Positions 38,301 to 46,861 of a stretch of DNA of 54,338 nucleotides are shown here, one piece after another (position 1 is the stretch's first letter; the number at the start of each line of letters is the position of its first letter). The DNA lies in IMG/VR virus record IMGVR_UViG_3300021389_000029, positions 1 through 54,338 of that record; one strand, 5' to 3'. The DNA is from a virus. The translations under genes were made by a program, and so were the position numbers. Below the pieces are notes generated by a model. The model made no database searches. It saw nothing but the letters and a program-made list of their open reading frames with translations, and was not told the DNA's origin.

Positions 38301-40255
38301 TCAAATTACATAGAGTTCGTCATAGAACTGCATCCGGATTTGATACAATATTGGATGTAAGTGATATTCAATTTATAAACAGATCGGAACAACCACCAAG
38401 GGTTGACAAAGATAATAAACCACTAGAATTGCCTGTTTCATCTGCCGTTGCGATATTTACACCAAAATCTTCTGCTGCTCTGAATCTTTTAAAGACTCGT
38501 AGTATCAAAATTATGTATTATGATTATGTTACTTTTACTTATGATGGAACAACTTCCACTATAATCACACCAACAATCCAAAGCGCGCTGGCGGCAGGCC
38601 ACACCGGCGGTAGTGAAACCGAACCAACGAAACAGAACAGAGCTAATTACGATACAGCGACATATGACTTTTCATCTACCATCGCCGCAATCACCGAGCT
38701 CGGTGCGGAAAATACCAGCGCGCCCCAAGACGGAACTGAAACAAATGGTCCAATTTCTATATTGAAAACAGAAATAGTACCTGTGCCAGGCCTGGCAAAC
38801 AATATTGGCGGAAACACTCAAAAATATTTTGCACATAAATCTCTATCAGATACGGATAATACTACTGAAGATACATCCGGAACTGGATCTTTTTCAACTA
38901 GAATTGGCAATGTAAATGCCGCCGGCAGCGAACAAGTTTTACCTAGAGTTGGCGATGTTGTTACTCTGAATGAATGGGTCACTGAGGGTTCTGCGGCCCA
39001 AACCCTGAGTGTTGAACCCGCTACTGTTTTGGATTCGAGCAGTGAAAGGCCTGCGGCTAGAATTACTAATATATTAAGTTCATTTCCTGAAGGTGACAGA
39101 CTTATATATGAATATGCATGGGAAGGTGCGGGACATAACAGTGAATATACAAACTTTTATGGACGAAGTGGTATTGGTTCAAATCCTTTATTCGAAACAA
39201 ATAGACTAAAAGTTTTTGTTGATGGATTAGAAGCCGATGCTGCGATTCAAGGTATAAATTATGATATAAACTCTGATGGAGAAATAGAATTTGGCGAGAC
39301 GAGTTCATCATTGGAATATTTTGGCGTTGAAAAACCAATTTATGCTTATAACACAGCAAATGATAAATTGAAATTTGCATTGCCGGTCGAAGATAATAAG
39401 ATCGTAAAACTTTCTTACGAAAATTATTCAGATGTAGAAGAACGAGATACCGGAAAATCTACATACCTAATTAAAGTACCTGAAGATAGAGATATTCCAA
39501 ATATCTGGAACGATATTCACAAAGTTTCAAAGGGCATTTATCGTTTTGTTGTTAGAGAAAATGATGTACTAAAACCTTGGGATTATCATGTTTCTGCTGT
39601 ATTGCCACAAATTGACAGTCCAGCATGTATTAATCCTGTTGAGCAACTATCAATTACTCAAGATAAAACAGTGATATTCAACTTCCCGACACCATTAGCG
39701 TCACAAAGATTTATCTATAGTGATGCAGAAGCAGATATAATTTGTATTGCTGGTGCGGATAGTTCTACTCAAGGTGGTATTATTAAAACTTCAGATACTA
39801 AGTTTGATTTGGATTCTGCACAAACTAGTGGATATATGAACGCCCTTGAATCAGACGGCACATATCCCAGCACAGCTGGAATTCAATACGGTTTTGATGC
39901 CGATGGCATAGCGGCAAATGAGGGTATAGCCAAGGTCGCAAAATCTTCTAATGGTGATTTTTTAGACTTCAGAAGAGAATATTCATGGCATAATCCATTC
40001 CAAGGCTCAGTTAATACCACCACGAGCGATGCCAATCTAGGATATCGTAGTGGTCGAGTTGCGACCGCGCCATTGACAGCATTTGATACTCCTGATAATT
40101 GTACTCATAGAACTTATTTGGGAATGCAATCTACCAAACCTTATGGTAATGGTATGAGGTTATTTATTTTGACTCGCGGCGGACCTATTAGACCTCAATA
40201 TACAGATTATACTCCTAGAGATCAAGTAGACAGTGGTTCCAATACTTTCACCTAA
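35366..40255 (+). CDS. Structural paralogue P3
   Basis: A 1629-residue family member beginning with GGYSIQRNEMISIPQTRQ. The N-terminal third contains G-x-G-Y type beta repeats (AISNGGQGYTPG; HDGGQNYTLAG; GEKFLVGDTLTIPQSQLGG; nt ~35733-36330) like those in the gp7-position protein. Family blocks follow: KPQKWRMRFYYD with VNVGTSLQIMDNG and FRQPGELSE (nt ~37150-37320), block A (YPMAYRLTCTDHGIGFFMF; SVDQDDDYAWFVIQRHVN; nt 37408-37530), and block B (FVVRENDVLKPWDYHVSA; PACINPVEQLSITQ; GNGMRLFIL; nt 39541-40180). GC-rich islands lie at 36551-36600 and 38581-38610. It is the last gene before a hairpin with a T-run at 40308-40333. Its role is inferred as tail/fibre structural. Confidence 0.72.
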   Translation: MPTSTSLKTPFLSGGYSIQRNEMISIPQTRQRQRFQFMNEFNQTFAKFDRAAQGLGRGAQEQLDRVPAYEIRSEKREVQNGVISSVKKPLTYKFATGSNKATLGTVVLTDSTSPLGEGVIQQFAISNGGQGYTPGADYGVCIRGGEAANKTPQPANITCKADGNGSITSFTIHDGGQNYTLAGDTGNGYPALTMEIDETPLLGQFVVTRLNGETEDTGVGAITSIDITSTTLTGHRPGVWFVSHNGSDKVITTDSTDGVVNNLMIQVFVNQLGKINKVTFCSYGEKFLVGDTLTIPQSQLGGIQDDSLGVNDLVLTVTTVADQNQVDLDHGTAIWRSESFEAGVDVVMEYTIDTNIDTKTEDGFLRTLAKDLCLHPYANYYSSAWSTVAQRKATLQLTGAPRTMVTSGTAEVTATLRDRETNVALTELTGGFKSEDIKKRIIEPYGSGTMYITGVVDGVATCTMLKSGTYNDEDVNTWDDPTQEFYLMDHWRLCIDQHADPSGTYPDTNLGGFESQPYNLIYPRIDEFASNHILIRDNGQQNHRDVMSCIRRIGDLFVVESEKATDLLSSLADVSSASVSIPRTINLTQPVRDQRKPQKWRMRFYYDSRDEYLYVNVGTSLQIMDNGDLTSGQGRDGIKNAVFRQPGELSEIYYNFSNDDNKAKSGFFRRQGKTDDGIDSNYPMAYRLTCTDHGIGFFMFDQASVDQDDDYAWFVIQRHVNNVSGKIEGEDGKSPVHCLYSPSKRPEETSDFNMGFFAEVVNKLDPETGTTTVTSKTLGDLEIFDVNGRKLTPGLPLNQSILTSGFPVMSRTTPYGQGTSYVTPPSTGGLRLTDSSNMGTDLTSGYSNVNDFIEFPPVTSTNYTGLEKSNLDDSAVIDEVLADGVVTEPAIYAFPMGYGRNFGSNFVTVGDYYVDMKNSTRYTDASPGNSKPSAFFRSAGGVSVPAEGSTEAVSGRDDMGLANYVNARNQMQGPARLGLKLHRVRHRTASGFDTILDVSDIQFINRSEQPPRVDKDNKPLELPVSSAVAIFTPKSSAALNLLKTRSIKIMYYDYVTFTYDGTTSTIITPTIQSALAAGHTGGSETEPTKQNRANYDTATYDFSSTIAAITELGAENTSAPQDGTETNGPISILKTEIVPVPGLANNIGGNTQKYFAHKSLSDTDNTTEDTSGTGSFSTRIGNVNAAGSEQVLPRVGDVVTLNEWVTEGSAAQTLSVEPATVLDSSSERPAARITNILSSFPEGDRLIYEYAWEGAGHNSEYTNFYGRSGIGSNPLFETNRLKVFVDGLEADAAIQGINYDINSDGEIEFGETSSSLEYFGVEKPIYAYNTANDKLKFALPVEDNKIVKLSYENYSDVEERDTGKSTYLIKVPEDRDIPNIWNDIHKVSKGIYRFVVRENDVLKPWDYHVSAVLPQIDSPACINPVEQLSITQDKTVIFNFPTPLASQRFIYSDAEADIICIAGADSSTQGGIIKTSDTKFDLDSAQTSGYMNALESDGTYPSTAGIQYGFDADGIAANEGIAKVAKSSNGDFLDFRREYSWHNPFQGSVNTTTSDANLGYRSGRVATAPLTAFDTPDNCTHRTYLGMQSTKPYGNGMRLFILTRGGPIRPQYTDYTPRDQVDSGSNTFT

Positions 40256-40298
40256 TACTTTCACCGATTAAAATTATTCAAATAATCTAAAAATTTAA

Positions 40299-40306
40299 AA
40301 TAAATA
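40299..40306 (+). promoter_or_regulatory. Possible variant late promoter, AATAAATA
   Basis: One mismatch from the late-promoter octamer, 38 bases before the ATG at 40345 and directly before the hairpin. If used, the hairpin would form at the very 5' end of the new transcript. Weak evidence. Confidence 0.3.
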
Positions 40307-40307
40307 G

Positions 40308-40333
40308 AGGGGGAACTTGTTTCCCCCTTTTTT
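40308..40333 (+). terminator. Rho-independent-type terminator hairpin after P3
   Basis: AGGGGGAA at 40308-40315 pairs with TTCCCCCT at 40321-40328 across a 5-base loop, followed by a T-run to 40333. This is the clearest terminator in the window. It ends only 11 bases before the ATG at 40345, so it may also act on translation or read-through of that gene. Confidence 0.75.
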
Positions 40334-40344
40334 GCAGAGTATAC

Positions 40345-43300
40345 ATGACAACATTATCTAACATATTTTTATTTAATGACGTAATAATCGTCAGAGTAGG
40401 CGTTGAAAGTCCTTCGAATTTTTCTCGCTCGCCTACAACTGACCCAGCCAATCGTGATTATACAATTACGATAGATGGAGAAACTTGGAAATATATACAT
40501 CCTTTTGGTTGGAATATTCCGGTTAATACTGTTATAGATGAAGGAAAATTACGATACACTTGGTCGTCTATAGGGTTTAGAGAGAATGGATATCTGACCG
40601 ATGAATGGAAAATTTGCGTATTTTCAAATCTAATAATGGTAAATGGTTTATCTGGACCAGTTACGATTTCATTTGATAGTGGCGAAATTTATAAAAATGG
40701 ATCTTCTGTCGGTAATACTACTACTGTCGAAAACGGCGACACTATCAAGTTAGAAGTTTCAAATTACATTGCTAATATTTCTCAACCATCCATATTCTTA
40801 ATAAATGTAGATGGTGTCGATATACCTTGGACAGTTTCATTGACAGATCCATTGTTGAATATCATAGAAAACGAAGTCAGAAAATCTTCATCAAATGATG
40901 ACTTGAAAATATCTCATCATAATATTCCAGTTAAGGCCGCAGATTTAAAACTTGTATATGATAATGCTCCGGTTGTGGCTAATGCATTTGAAAAACTGAT
41001 AAGCGATATTGCAGAAAAATCAACCAGTATAGAGTTTTCTTTGCAGGAGTTGCAAGAGGTAATATCAGATCAGGTCATAGGTATAATTTCTGAAAAAACT
41101 AGAACGACTGTCTCCGAATTAAATATTCTTTCTCCTTCTGAAATAATTAGTCTTAGAGAAATAAAAATAGACAATATCTATGACACAGAGACTTTAATAT
41201 TGGAGTTGGATATTCCGCTCGAGAGATCTGACACTTCCGATATTTCTGTTATTTCTGCTAATGAAATTGCATCAGTATCAGAAATTGATGTTACTGAAAT
41301 AACAGAAATATCAACCACAGAAGATATAGAATCTACATCATCCGAAGATTTATTACTTACGAAAGAAAAAGAGTTTGATAGTCCTGAAGAGGTTGTAAAT
41401 ACATCTGCGTTAGAAAGTGCTGTTGACGAAGATTTAGCAGAAACTACAGAGACACCAACAGAAACAATAGTAGATTCTGTAGAAACTGCAGCGGCCGAAA
41501 CCACATCGGTAGTCGATTTGCCAGATGGGTTGGATGTAGAAAACGATGTTGATGAAGATTCTCCGGACGGACTCAGTGTAGAAAGTGCTGTTGACGAAGA
41601 TTTAGCAGAAACTACAACAACAGAAAGCGCTGTTGATGAAGATTCTCCGGACGGACTCAGTGTAGAAAGTGCTGTTGACGAAGATTTAGCAGAAACTACA
41701 ACAACAGAAAGCGCTGTTGACGAAGATTTAGCAGAAACTACAACAACAGAAACCGCGGCAGTAGATGATTTGGTGGAAACCTCTACCACTGAAACTGCAG
41801 CTCTGGATGATTTAGCAGAAACCACAGACACACCGACTGAAACAATAGATGATTTGGCGGAAACTTCTACCACTGAAACTGCAGCTCTGGATGATTTAGC
41901 AGAAACCACAGACACACCGACTGAAACAATAGATGATTTATCTACCACAACAGATTTGGAAAGTGCGACAGTAGATGATGATTTGGAGTTGTCGGCTGTT
42001 GATAATGTAGTAGATGTAGAACTAACAACAGATTCGGATATAGAAAACGAAACCGATAATGATATTGTAGATGAAAATGAGTTTGAAAACGCATCTATAG
42101 AAGATGTTATCACAGAAAACGAAATAGAAAGTGTTATCGAAAGCGAAACATCTGAAACTGGCGATTTGGCTACTATTGCTGAGACAGATTTATCTAGTGA
42201 AGAAACGAGAGAATCTATCTCAGAGAGTGAAACTCTTGAAGAAAAAATACTTGAAAAAATACAAGAGTTGACCACCGAAGTATTTTCTGATGTTTCTGTA
42301 ATTACAGAAGAGATAATCGAAGATTTATTAGAAAGTGTATTAGATCAATTATCAGAAACTACAGATGAAAATGATATCTCTACTTTATCAATAACAGAGC
42401 TGATCACCCAATTACAAACAGTCTTTGATAATTCGCCCGAATTCTTAACCACAACCGACACAGTACAGGAAGTTGTCAAAGAATCAACATCAACATTGGA
42501 TCTTGCCGTAGTCAGCGAAGATTTTGTAAATACATTTATAGAAACTCTTTCTGAAAATATTCGTGAAGAAATAGAAATCGCAGAAAGAGAAGAAGATAAT
42601 CAATTAGAAATTGTAACATCATTAGATGCTGAAGTTTTAGAGGAATCTGAAACGGTTTTAGAAGATACGAAAATAGATGATACGATAACTCCCACTGATA
42701 ACACCGAAATTACTTTAGACGATGTGTCGGGAAGTGAGGGCGATGAGGAAAATTCCGAAGATCAAGTTACAGAAGTTAGTGATAATTTTGAAACTGGTCA
42801 AGATCAAATCACAGATTCCCCCGCCAATGGGGAAAGTGTTCAAGAAGAAGTTATAACAAACGAATCAAATATAGAAATTTCATTAGATGAGCCTATCAAA
42901 ATAGAATCTCCCACAGATGATACACCAGATAGCCCACAAAAATTTGAAACATCTATAGATGACACGCCAGATAGTCCACAACAATTCGAATCATCTATAG
43001 ACGAGACTCCAGACACGCCACAAGAATTTGAAACTGCAACTGATGATACGCCTGATAGTCCACAACAATTTGAAACATCAACAGACGAAACACCAGATGC
43101 ACCTCAGCAATTCGAATCAGCTATAGATGACACACCAGATGCACCTCAAGAATTTGAAACTGCAACTGATGATACGCCTGATAGTCCACAACAATTTGAA
43201 ATTGCGACTGATGATACGCCCGATAGTCCACAAGAATTTGAAATTGCGACTGATGATACGCCCGATAGTCCACAACAATTCGAAACGGCGACCGATGACA

Positions 43301-43812
43301 CACCAGACACACCACAAGAATTTGAAATTGCGACTGATGATACGCCTGATAGTCCACAACAATTTGAAACGGCGACTGATGACACACCAGATGCACCTCA
43401 GCAATTCGAATCAGCTATAGATGACACACCAGACACGCCGCAAGAATTTGAAACTGCAACTGATGATACGCCTGATAGTCCACAACAATTTGAAACATCA
43501 ACAGACGAAACACCAGATAGTCCAGAACAATCTGAAGCTTCAGTGGATGAAGTGCCAGACGAATCGACAATTTTAGTTTCAGATGACAATCAAACTTTGG
43601 ACAATTCTTCGCCCACAGTTACTACCGGAGAAAGATTTCCAGAATTTTCTCCAGAAACTATTGTCGGTGCGGATAATTTTTCCCAACAAAGGGGGGTCGT
43701 TCATATGCGTACGGCCGAATCGAAACTTTATTACTTGAATCCACATATAACTATTGCAGGCAGAACCGGACCATTTATCGACAGAAATGGTGTTAATAGG
43801 GATTACGGATAA
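40345..43812 (+). CDS. Highly acidic repeat protein with Ig-like N-terminus
   Basis: An 1155-residue protein with three parts. Residues 1-~175 are a normal beta-rich region ending in an Ig-like segment (VGNTTTVENGDTIKLEVSNY, then VDGVDIPWTVSL). Residues ~200-850 are extremely rich in Asp, Glu, Thr and Ser, with 28-residue repeats built on A-V-D-E-D-L-A-E-T-T units. Residues ~855-1075 are a tandem array of 14-residue units (consensus FETATDDTPDSPQQ). The last ~60 residues return to ordinary sequence (FPEFSPETIVGADNFSQQ; SKLYYLNPHITIAGRTGP). No signal peptide or membrane segment is seen. The layout, folded ends joined by a charged repetitive stalk, recalls extended surface stalk proteins, but I do not recognise the family. 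The start has only a weak GCAGAG upstream, and the next gene begins 1 base after the stop. Confidence 0.7.
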   Translation: MTTLSNIFLFNDVIIVRVGVESPSNFSRSPTTDPANRDYTITIDGETWKYIHPFGWNIPVNTVIDEGKLRYTWSSIGFRENGYLTDEWKICVFSNLIMVNGLSGPVTISFDSGEIYKNGSSVGNTTTVENGDTIKLEVSNYIANISQPSIFLINVDGVDIPWTVSLTDPLLNIIENEVRKSSSNDDLKISHHNIPVKAADLKLVYDNAPVVANAFEKLISDIAEKSTSIEFSLQELQEVISDQVIGIISEKTRTTVSELNILSPSEIISLREIKIDNIYDTETLILELDIPLERSDTSDISVISANEIASVSEIDVTEITEISTTEDIESTSSEDLLLTKEKEFDSPEEVVNTSALESAVDEDLAETTETPTETIVDSVETAAAETTSVVDLPDGLDVENDVDEDSPDGLSVESAVDEDLAETTTTESAVDEDSPDGLSVESAVDEDLAETTTTESAVDEDLAETTTTETAAVDDLVETSTTETAALDDLAETTDTPTETIDDLAETSTTETAALDDLAETTDTPTETIDDLSTTTDLESATVDDDLELSAVDNVVDVELTTDSDIENETDNDIVDENEFENASIEDVITENEIESVIESETSETGDLATIAETDLSSEETRESISESETLEEKILEKIQELTTEVFSDVSVITEEIIEDLLESVLDQLSETTDENDISTLSITELITQLQTVFDNSPEFLTTTDTVQEVVKESTSTLDLAVVSEDFVNTFIETLSENIREEIEIAEREEDNQLEIVTSLDAEVLEESETVLEDTKIDDTITPTDNTEITLDDVSGSEGDEENSEDQVTEVSDNFETGQDQITDSPANGESVQEEVITNESNIEISLDEPIKIESPTDDTPDSPQKFETSIDDTPDSPQQFESSIDETPDTPQEFETATDDTPDSPQQFETSTDETPDAPQQFESAIDDTPDAPQEFETATDDTPDSPQQFEIATDDTPDSPQEFEIATDDTPDSPQQFETATDDTPDTPQEFEIATDDTPDSPQQFETATDDTPDAPQQFESAIDDTPDTPQEFETATDDTPDSPQQFETSTDETPDSPEQSEASVDEVPDESTILVSDDNQTLDNSSPTVTTGERFPEFSPETIVGADNFSQQRGVVHMRTAESKLYYLNPHITIAGRTGPFIDRNGVNRDYG
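41551..41718 (+). repeat. Perfect 84-base tandem duplication
   Basis: Two adjacent copies (41551-41634 and 41635-41718) appear base-for-base identical and encode 28 residues each (units of DEDSPDGLSVESAVDEDLAE and ETTTTESAV). In frame within the acidic repeat protein. Confidence 0.9.
41782..41939 (+). repeat. Second 84-base tandem duplication
   Basis: The unit starting at 41782 repeats at 41866. The second copy is identical to the first through 41939 (74 bases), then diverges. It encodes ETAALDDLAETTDTPTETID-type units in the acidic repeat protein. Confidence 0.85.
42910..43560 (+). repeat. Tandem array of ~14-15 units of 42 bases
   Basis: In-frame 42-base units encode the 14-residue consensus FETATDDTPDSPQQ with variation at fixed positions (T/I/S at 3, A/S at 4, T/I at 5, D/E at 7, S/T/A at 11, Q/E at 14). 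About 14 full units plus one degenerate unit at each end. Multi-unit blocks also recur, for example the FETATDDTPDSPQQ plus FETSTDETPD pair near 43029 and near 43449. Confidence 0.9.
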
Positions 43813-43813
43813 C

Positions 43814-46800
43814 ATGGCAGTTTCATTTCAAGGCCGAGTGGGTCCGATAGTTCAAACAGTTACCAGAACAATAGATAATATAATATTCGATTCTAATGAC
43901 AGTATCGAGGTATCATATGTAAATTATTTTTTTTCATCTACAGAAAAATCATCATCAGAAGTCATTGTAGAATATACAGATGGATTGCCCCTTCACACTG
44001 GGCCAAAATCAAATAGTGAATTTGTTGCCGAATATCACCACGAAAAATATGTTGATGAACAAAAATCATCAGTAATTGTAGAATCATTTAATTATATGAC
44101 AGGAACATTTTCTTCATATGAAGATAGATCTGCTTCTAAAAAATCATTCGATTTTAACAGAAATATAGTGTTATCGAATCAATCATTGTTGTATACGATA
44201 ACTGGAAATGATTATAAAGTTGGATTACAAACCGTAGGTGATTGGGAAATTCGACCATTTCTACAGACAGCATCCACAAAACATCTTATCAACAATCCAT
44301 TTTTAGATGATCCAGAATCTAAAGCTCCGCCATGGGATGGTCAAGTTTTATTGGAATCTGGAACCAGTTTTAGTCATAATCCGATATTTTTTCAAGGAAT
44401 TGCATACAACTTTCCAGAACCGACTGAGTTTATTTCTAAAACATCAAAGTTAATTAACGAAAATTCTAATTTCTCAAGACATTTAGAATCGTTTAATTTA
44501 TTAAATCAAAACTTTGCAAGATCAATGCACATATCCAATCCTACTACTCATGATGTAATAGAAATGAAAAGCGGATTGTATGTTATGCAGCCGGAAATGT
44601 TTAACAAATCAAACACTATATATAGATCTCTGGGATATGGACCACCAGCAGATAAGGCTGTTTCCATAAGTTTAACAGTCAGCAATCCAAGAGATACTTT
44701 TTCAAAAAATAATCAATTTTCAAAATTATTAGATAATTATAGTTCAAAAGATGATGAATTTGTTGAAATTGTCAAAAACACTACTTTGAATGATGTTACT
44801 TGGGTAGATAAAATAAAGGTTTTAAATTTTGAATTTTCCAAAACGGCATATTTTGAACGCACAAATCCTCTAGAGGTTCCTGTAAAAGTTTTCTATACTC
44901 CGGTATTAGATAAACCATTTATTCACAAGGTTTTCTTTGTGAATTTTGATATTGGGAAACCAAAGTTTAAACCTTTTTTACAATCACCAGATAAGACATT
45001 TCTCATAGAACAAAATTATATGCACAGCACCGTTTCGATTGGAAAAGGCCCAAAAAACAAGTTCAAACATTTAATGATAGAGGAATTGTATAGGCCAGGA
45101 TTCAGATCTTATGAACAGGTCTATGAATTTATTATGGAAAAATTCGAGGTTGTTTCATCTACCCAATTTGATTATAATAAATTTGGACACACATTTTATG
45201 AAGTGATACAGACAAAAAGACCGAGTTTATCTGGCGGATCTAATGCGTTTGGTCACGATCTTTTACCTATTGAAGTTGGGCCAACTTCTATCAAAAATAA
45301 AATATTTAACTTGGAAGAGCATGTAGAAAATAGTCTACAGGCTGCTGGAAGATCGGGTACTCATAGAGATGGAGAGTACAGAGAAATTCAAAATATAGAT
45401 TTATACGAATTTCAATATCTGGATTATGATGTAAAATCAAAAGGTCCATATTCTGAAGATTGGAGATTAGATAAAGAAAAATCTACTTTTAATTTTATCT
45501 ATACAATAGATGAGGATCCGAGTAATGGTAGATTACCCGAATGTCTGTCTTTTGATGATGGCCGATTAACAGGAACGGTACATGAAACAGATAAATTTTT
45601 AAGAAAATATTCATGGGAAGATTGGATGAAAATACAAGGTGAAACGGATTCAGATGGTAATTTTATATCTCTATCCGACAGTTTAGATTTTTCATATGAA
45701 GATTTTGAATTGATTACACCGAGAAAGTGGGAAGTCAACCTCACCGGCAGAAGTATAACCAAAGGAACGATAGATTTAGTATATAATGGCGTAGAATTAA
45801 AAAGAGGTGATATAATAACACAGACTATAGCGGGACAAAGTAGCGAATTTGAAATTGTGGAAAAGGTTTCAGAATTTGACAAAGAAACCGATAGAGCTAC
45901 TGGCGGATTAATCACTGAAACTATTCACAGATATGAATTTGAAAATCTTAGGGGTGAGATAGAAATCACAACATTGACAGATTTATTTGTAGAAACATTT
46001 GTCGACGGAAAGTCAGAATTACAAAAAGAAGTAAATAATTTACAAGAAGAATTGCAATTTTCTGTCAATTTTAAAGCTTCAGTTCTACAAAAACAAATAG
46101 AAGAATTAAGTGCAACTATTATAGAAAATGATTTGGTAAATCCTACTGGATATGCTTATATAGAAAAGACTCCATCTGGAAAACAGGTAAACTATCAATA
46201 TGTGTTGAATGAAGAAGGAGATAGTTTTGTTGTAGATGATCTTGAGATGTTGACAGGTGGTGTTGTAACAAAATTTATAAAATTAATATTTACAATACGC
46301 AACAACTGGTCATTTGATAGAGATTTGAGATTGTTCACAGATAGCTCTATTATTGATTCTGAATTCCCCAACAGGACTGATTGGGTAGAAGATCAAAGAT
46401 CTAAGGGTAGGGGATTATTTGATCCACAATTAAATAATAACGAAATTGACAAAATGTTGATAGGATATATGAAAGAATATAAAGATTCTATTATAAGTAT
46501 AGAAAGATATTTAGAAGAAAGAGATATTATTATAGAGAGTAGAATTTATATCGATCCTGATCAAAAAATAAAATATAAAAATTTCTTGGATCGATTTATC
46601 TATATTGACAGAAAGAGCAACATGTGGCAAAAAAATGATTATTTGATAATGTCTATTACTAGTGAAGATTTCTTTTTAGAATTTCCTATAAACGATGGTA
46701 TAGATAGAGGACAAAGTTTGGATACAATTTCAGAGACAGAAAACGGAAAACAAGTATTTAAAATAAATTGCGATTTTAATGTTGACGAACAGACTTTCTA

Positions 46801-46861
46801 TAATAATGTAGACGATGTAAGAGAATTGAGGGGGTATCCAGTTTATGCCAGCTGTAACTAG
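43814..46861 (+). CDS. Large unrecognised virion-type protein
   Basis: A 1015-residue protein that I do not recognise. The ATG at 43814 (MAVSFQGRVGPIVQTVTRTI) is preferred over an upstream in-frame ATG at 43754, which lies inside the acidic repeat gene. The first ~600 residues are beta-rich with many Phe, Asn and Ser. Near nt 46010-46130 a predicted coiled coil reads LQKEVNNLQEELQFSVNFKA then LQKQIEELSATII. The C-terminal ~200 residues contain W-V-E-D-Q-R-S-K-G-R-G-L-F-D and IDRKSNMWQKNDYLIMSIT, and it ends DVRELRGYPVYASCN. It overlaps the PAAR gene by 17 bases and begins 1 base after the acidic gene stop, so all three were probably co-transcribed. A structural role linked to the spike tip or acidic stalk is an inference from that linkage only. 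Confidence 0.65.
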   Translation: MAVSFQGRVGPIVQTVTRTIDNIIFDSNDSIEVSYVNYFFSSTEKSSSEVIVEYTDGLPLHTGPKSNSEFVAEYHHEKYVDEQKSSVIVESFNYMTGTFSSYEDRSASKKSFDFNRNIVLSNQSLLYTITGNDYKVGLQTVGDWEIRPFLQTASTKHLINNPFLDDPESKAPPWDGQVLLESGTSFSHNPIFFQGIAYNFPEPTEFISKTSKLINENSNFSRHLESFNLLNQNFARSMHISNPTTHDVIEMKSGLYVMQPEMFNKSNTIYRSLGYGPPADKAVSISLTVSNPRDTFSKNNQFSKLLDNYSSKDDEFVEIVKNTTLNDVTWVDKIKVLNFEFSKTAYFERTNPLEVPVKVFYTPVLDKPFIHKVFFVNFDIGKPKFKPFLQSPDKTFLIEQNYMHSTVSIGKGPKNKFKHLMIEELYRPGFRSYEQVYEFIMEKFEVVSSTQFDYNKFGHTFYEVIQTKRPSLSGGSNAFGHDLLPIEVGPTSIKNKIFNLEEHVENSLQAAGRSGTHRDGEYREIQNIDLYEFQYLDYDVKSKGPYSEDWRLDKEKSTFNFIYTIDEDPSNGRLPECLSFDDGRLTGTVHETDKFLRKYSWEDWMKIQGETDSDGNFISLSDSLDFSYEDFELITPRKWEVNLTGRSITKGTIDLVYNGVELKRGDIITQTIAGQSSEFEIVEKVSEFDKETDRATGGLITETIHRYEFENLRGEIEITTLTDLFVETFVDGKSELQKEVNNLQEELQFSVNFKASVLQKQIEELSATIIENDLVNPTGYAYIEKTPSGKQVNYQYVLNEEGDSFVVDDLEMLTGGVVTKFIKLIFTIRNNWSFDRDLRLFTDSSIIDSEFPNRTDWVEDQRSKGRGLFDPQLNNNEIDKMLIGYMKEYKDSIISIERYLEERDIIIESRIYIDPDQKIKYKNFLDRFIYIDRKSNMWQKNDYLIMSITSEDFFLEFPINDGIDRGQSLDTISETENGKQVFKINCDFNVDEQTFYNNVDDVRELRGYPVYASCN

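Noticed and set aside
41178-42275. Long open frame of 365 codons on the minus strand
   Set aside because: It lies opposite the acidic repeat gene and encodes Ser/Val-rich low-complexity sequence that is a by-product of the GAA/GAT/ACA-rich codons; no ribosome-binding site or neighbours on that strand.
43117-43404. Several minus- and plus-strand frames over the 42-base array
   Set aside because: A repeat length divisible by three keeps all frames open by chance; the products are simple repeats with no own start signals.
42910-43560. Possible CRISPR array because of regularly spaced repeats
   Set aside because: The 42-base units are head-to-tail with no unique spacers, remain in frame, and vary mostly at codon positions that change one residue; they encode a repeat protein.
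43754-43813. Upstream ATG start for the gene at 43814
   Set aside because: It would overlap the conserved C-terminal end of the acidic gene by about 60 bases, while ATG 43814 directly follows the stop codon and gives a typical phage start (MAVSFQGR).
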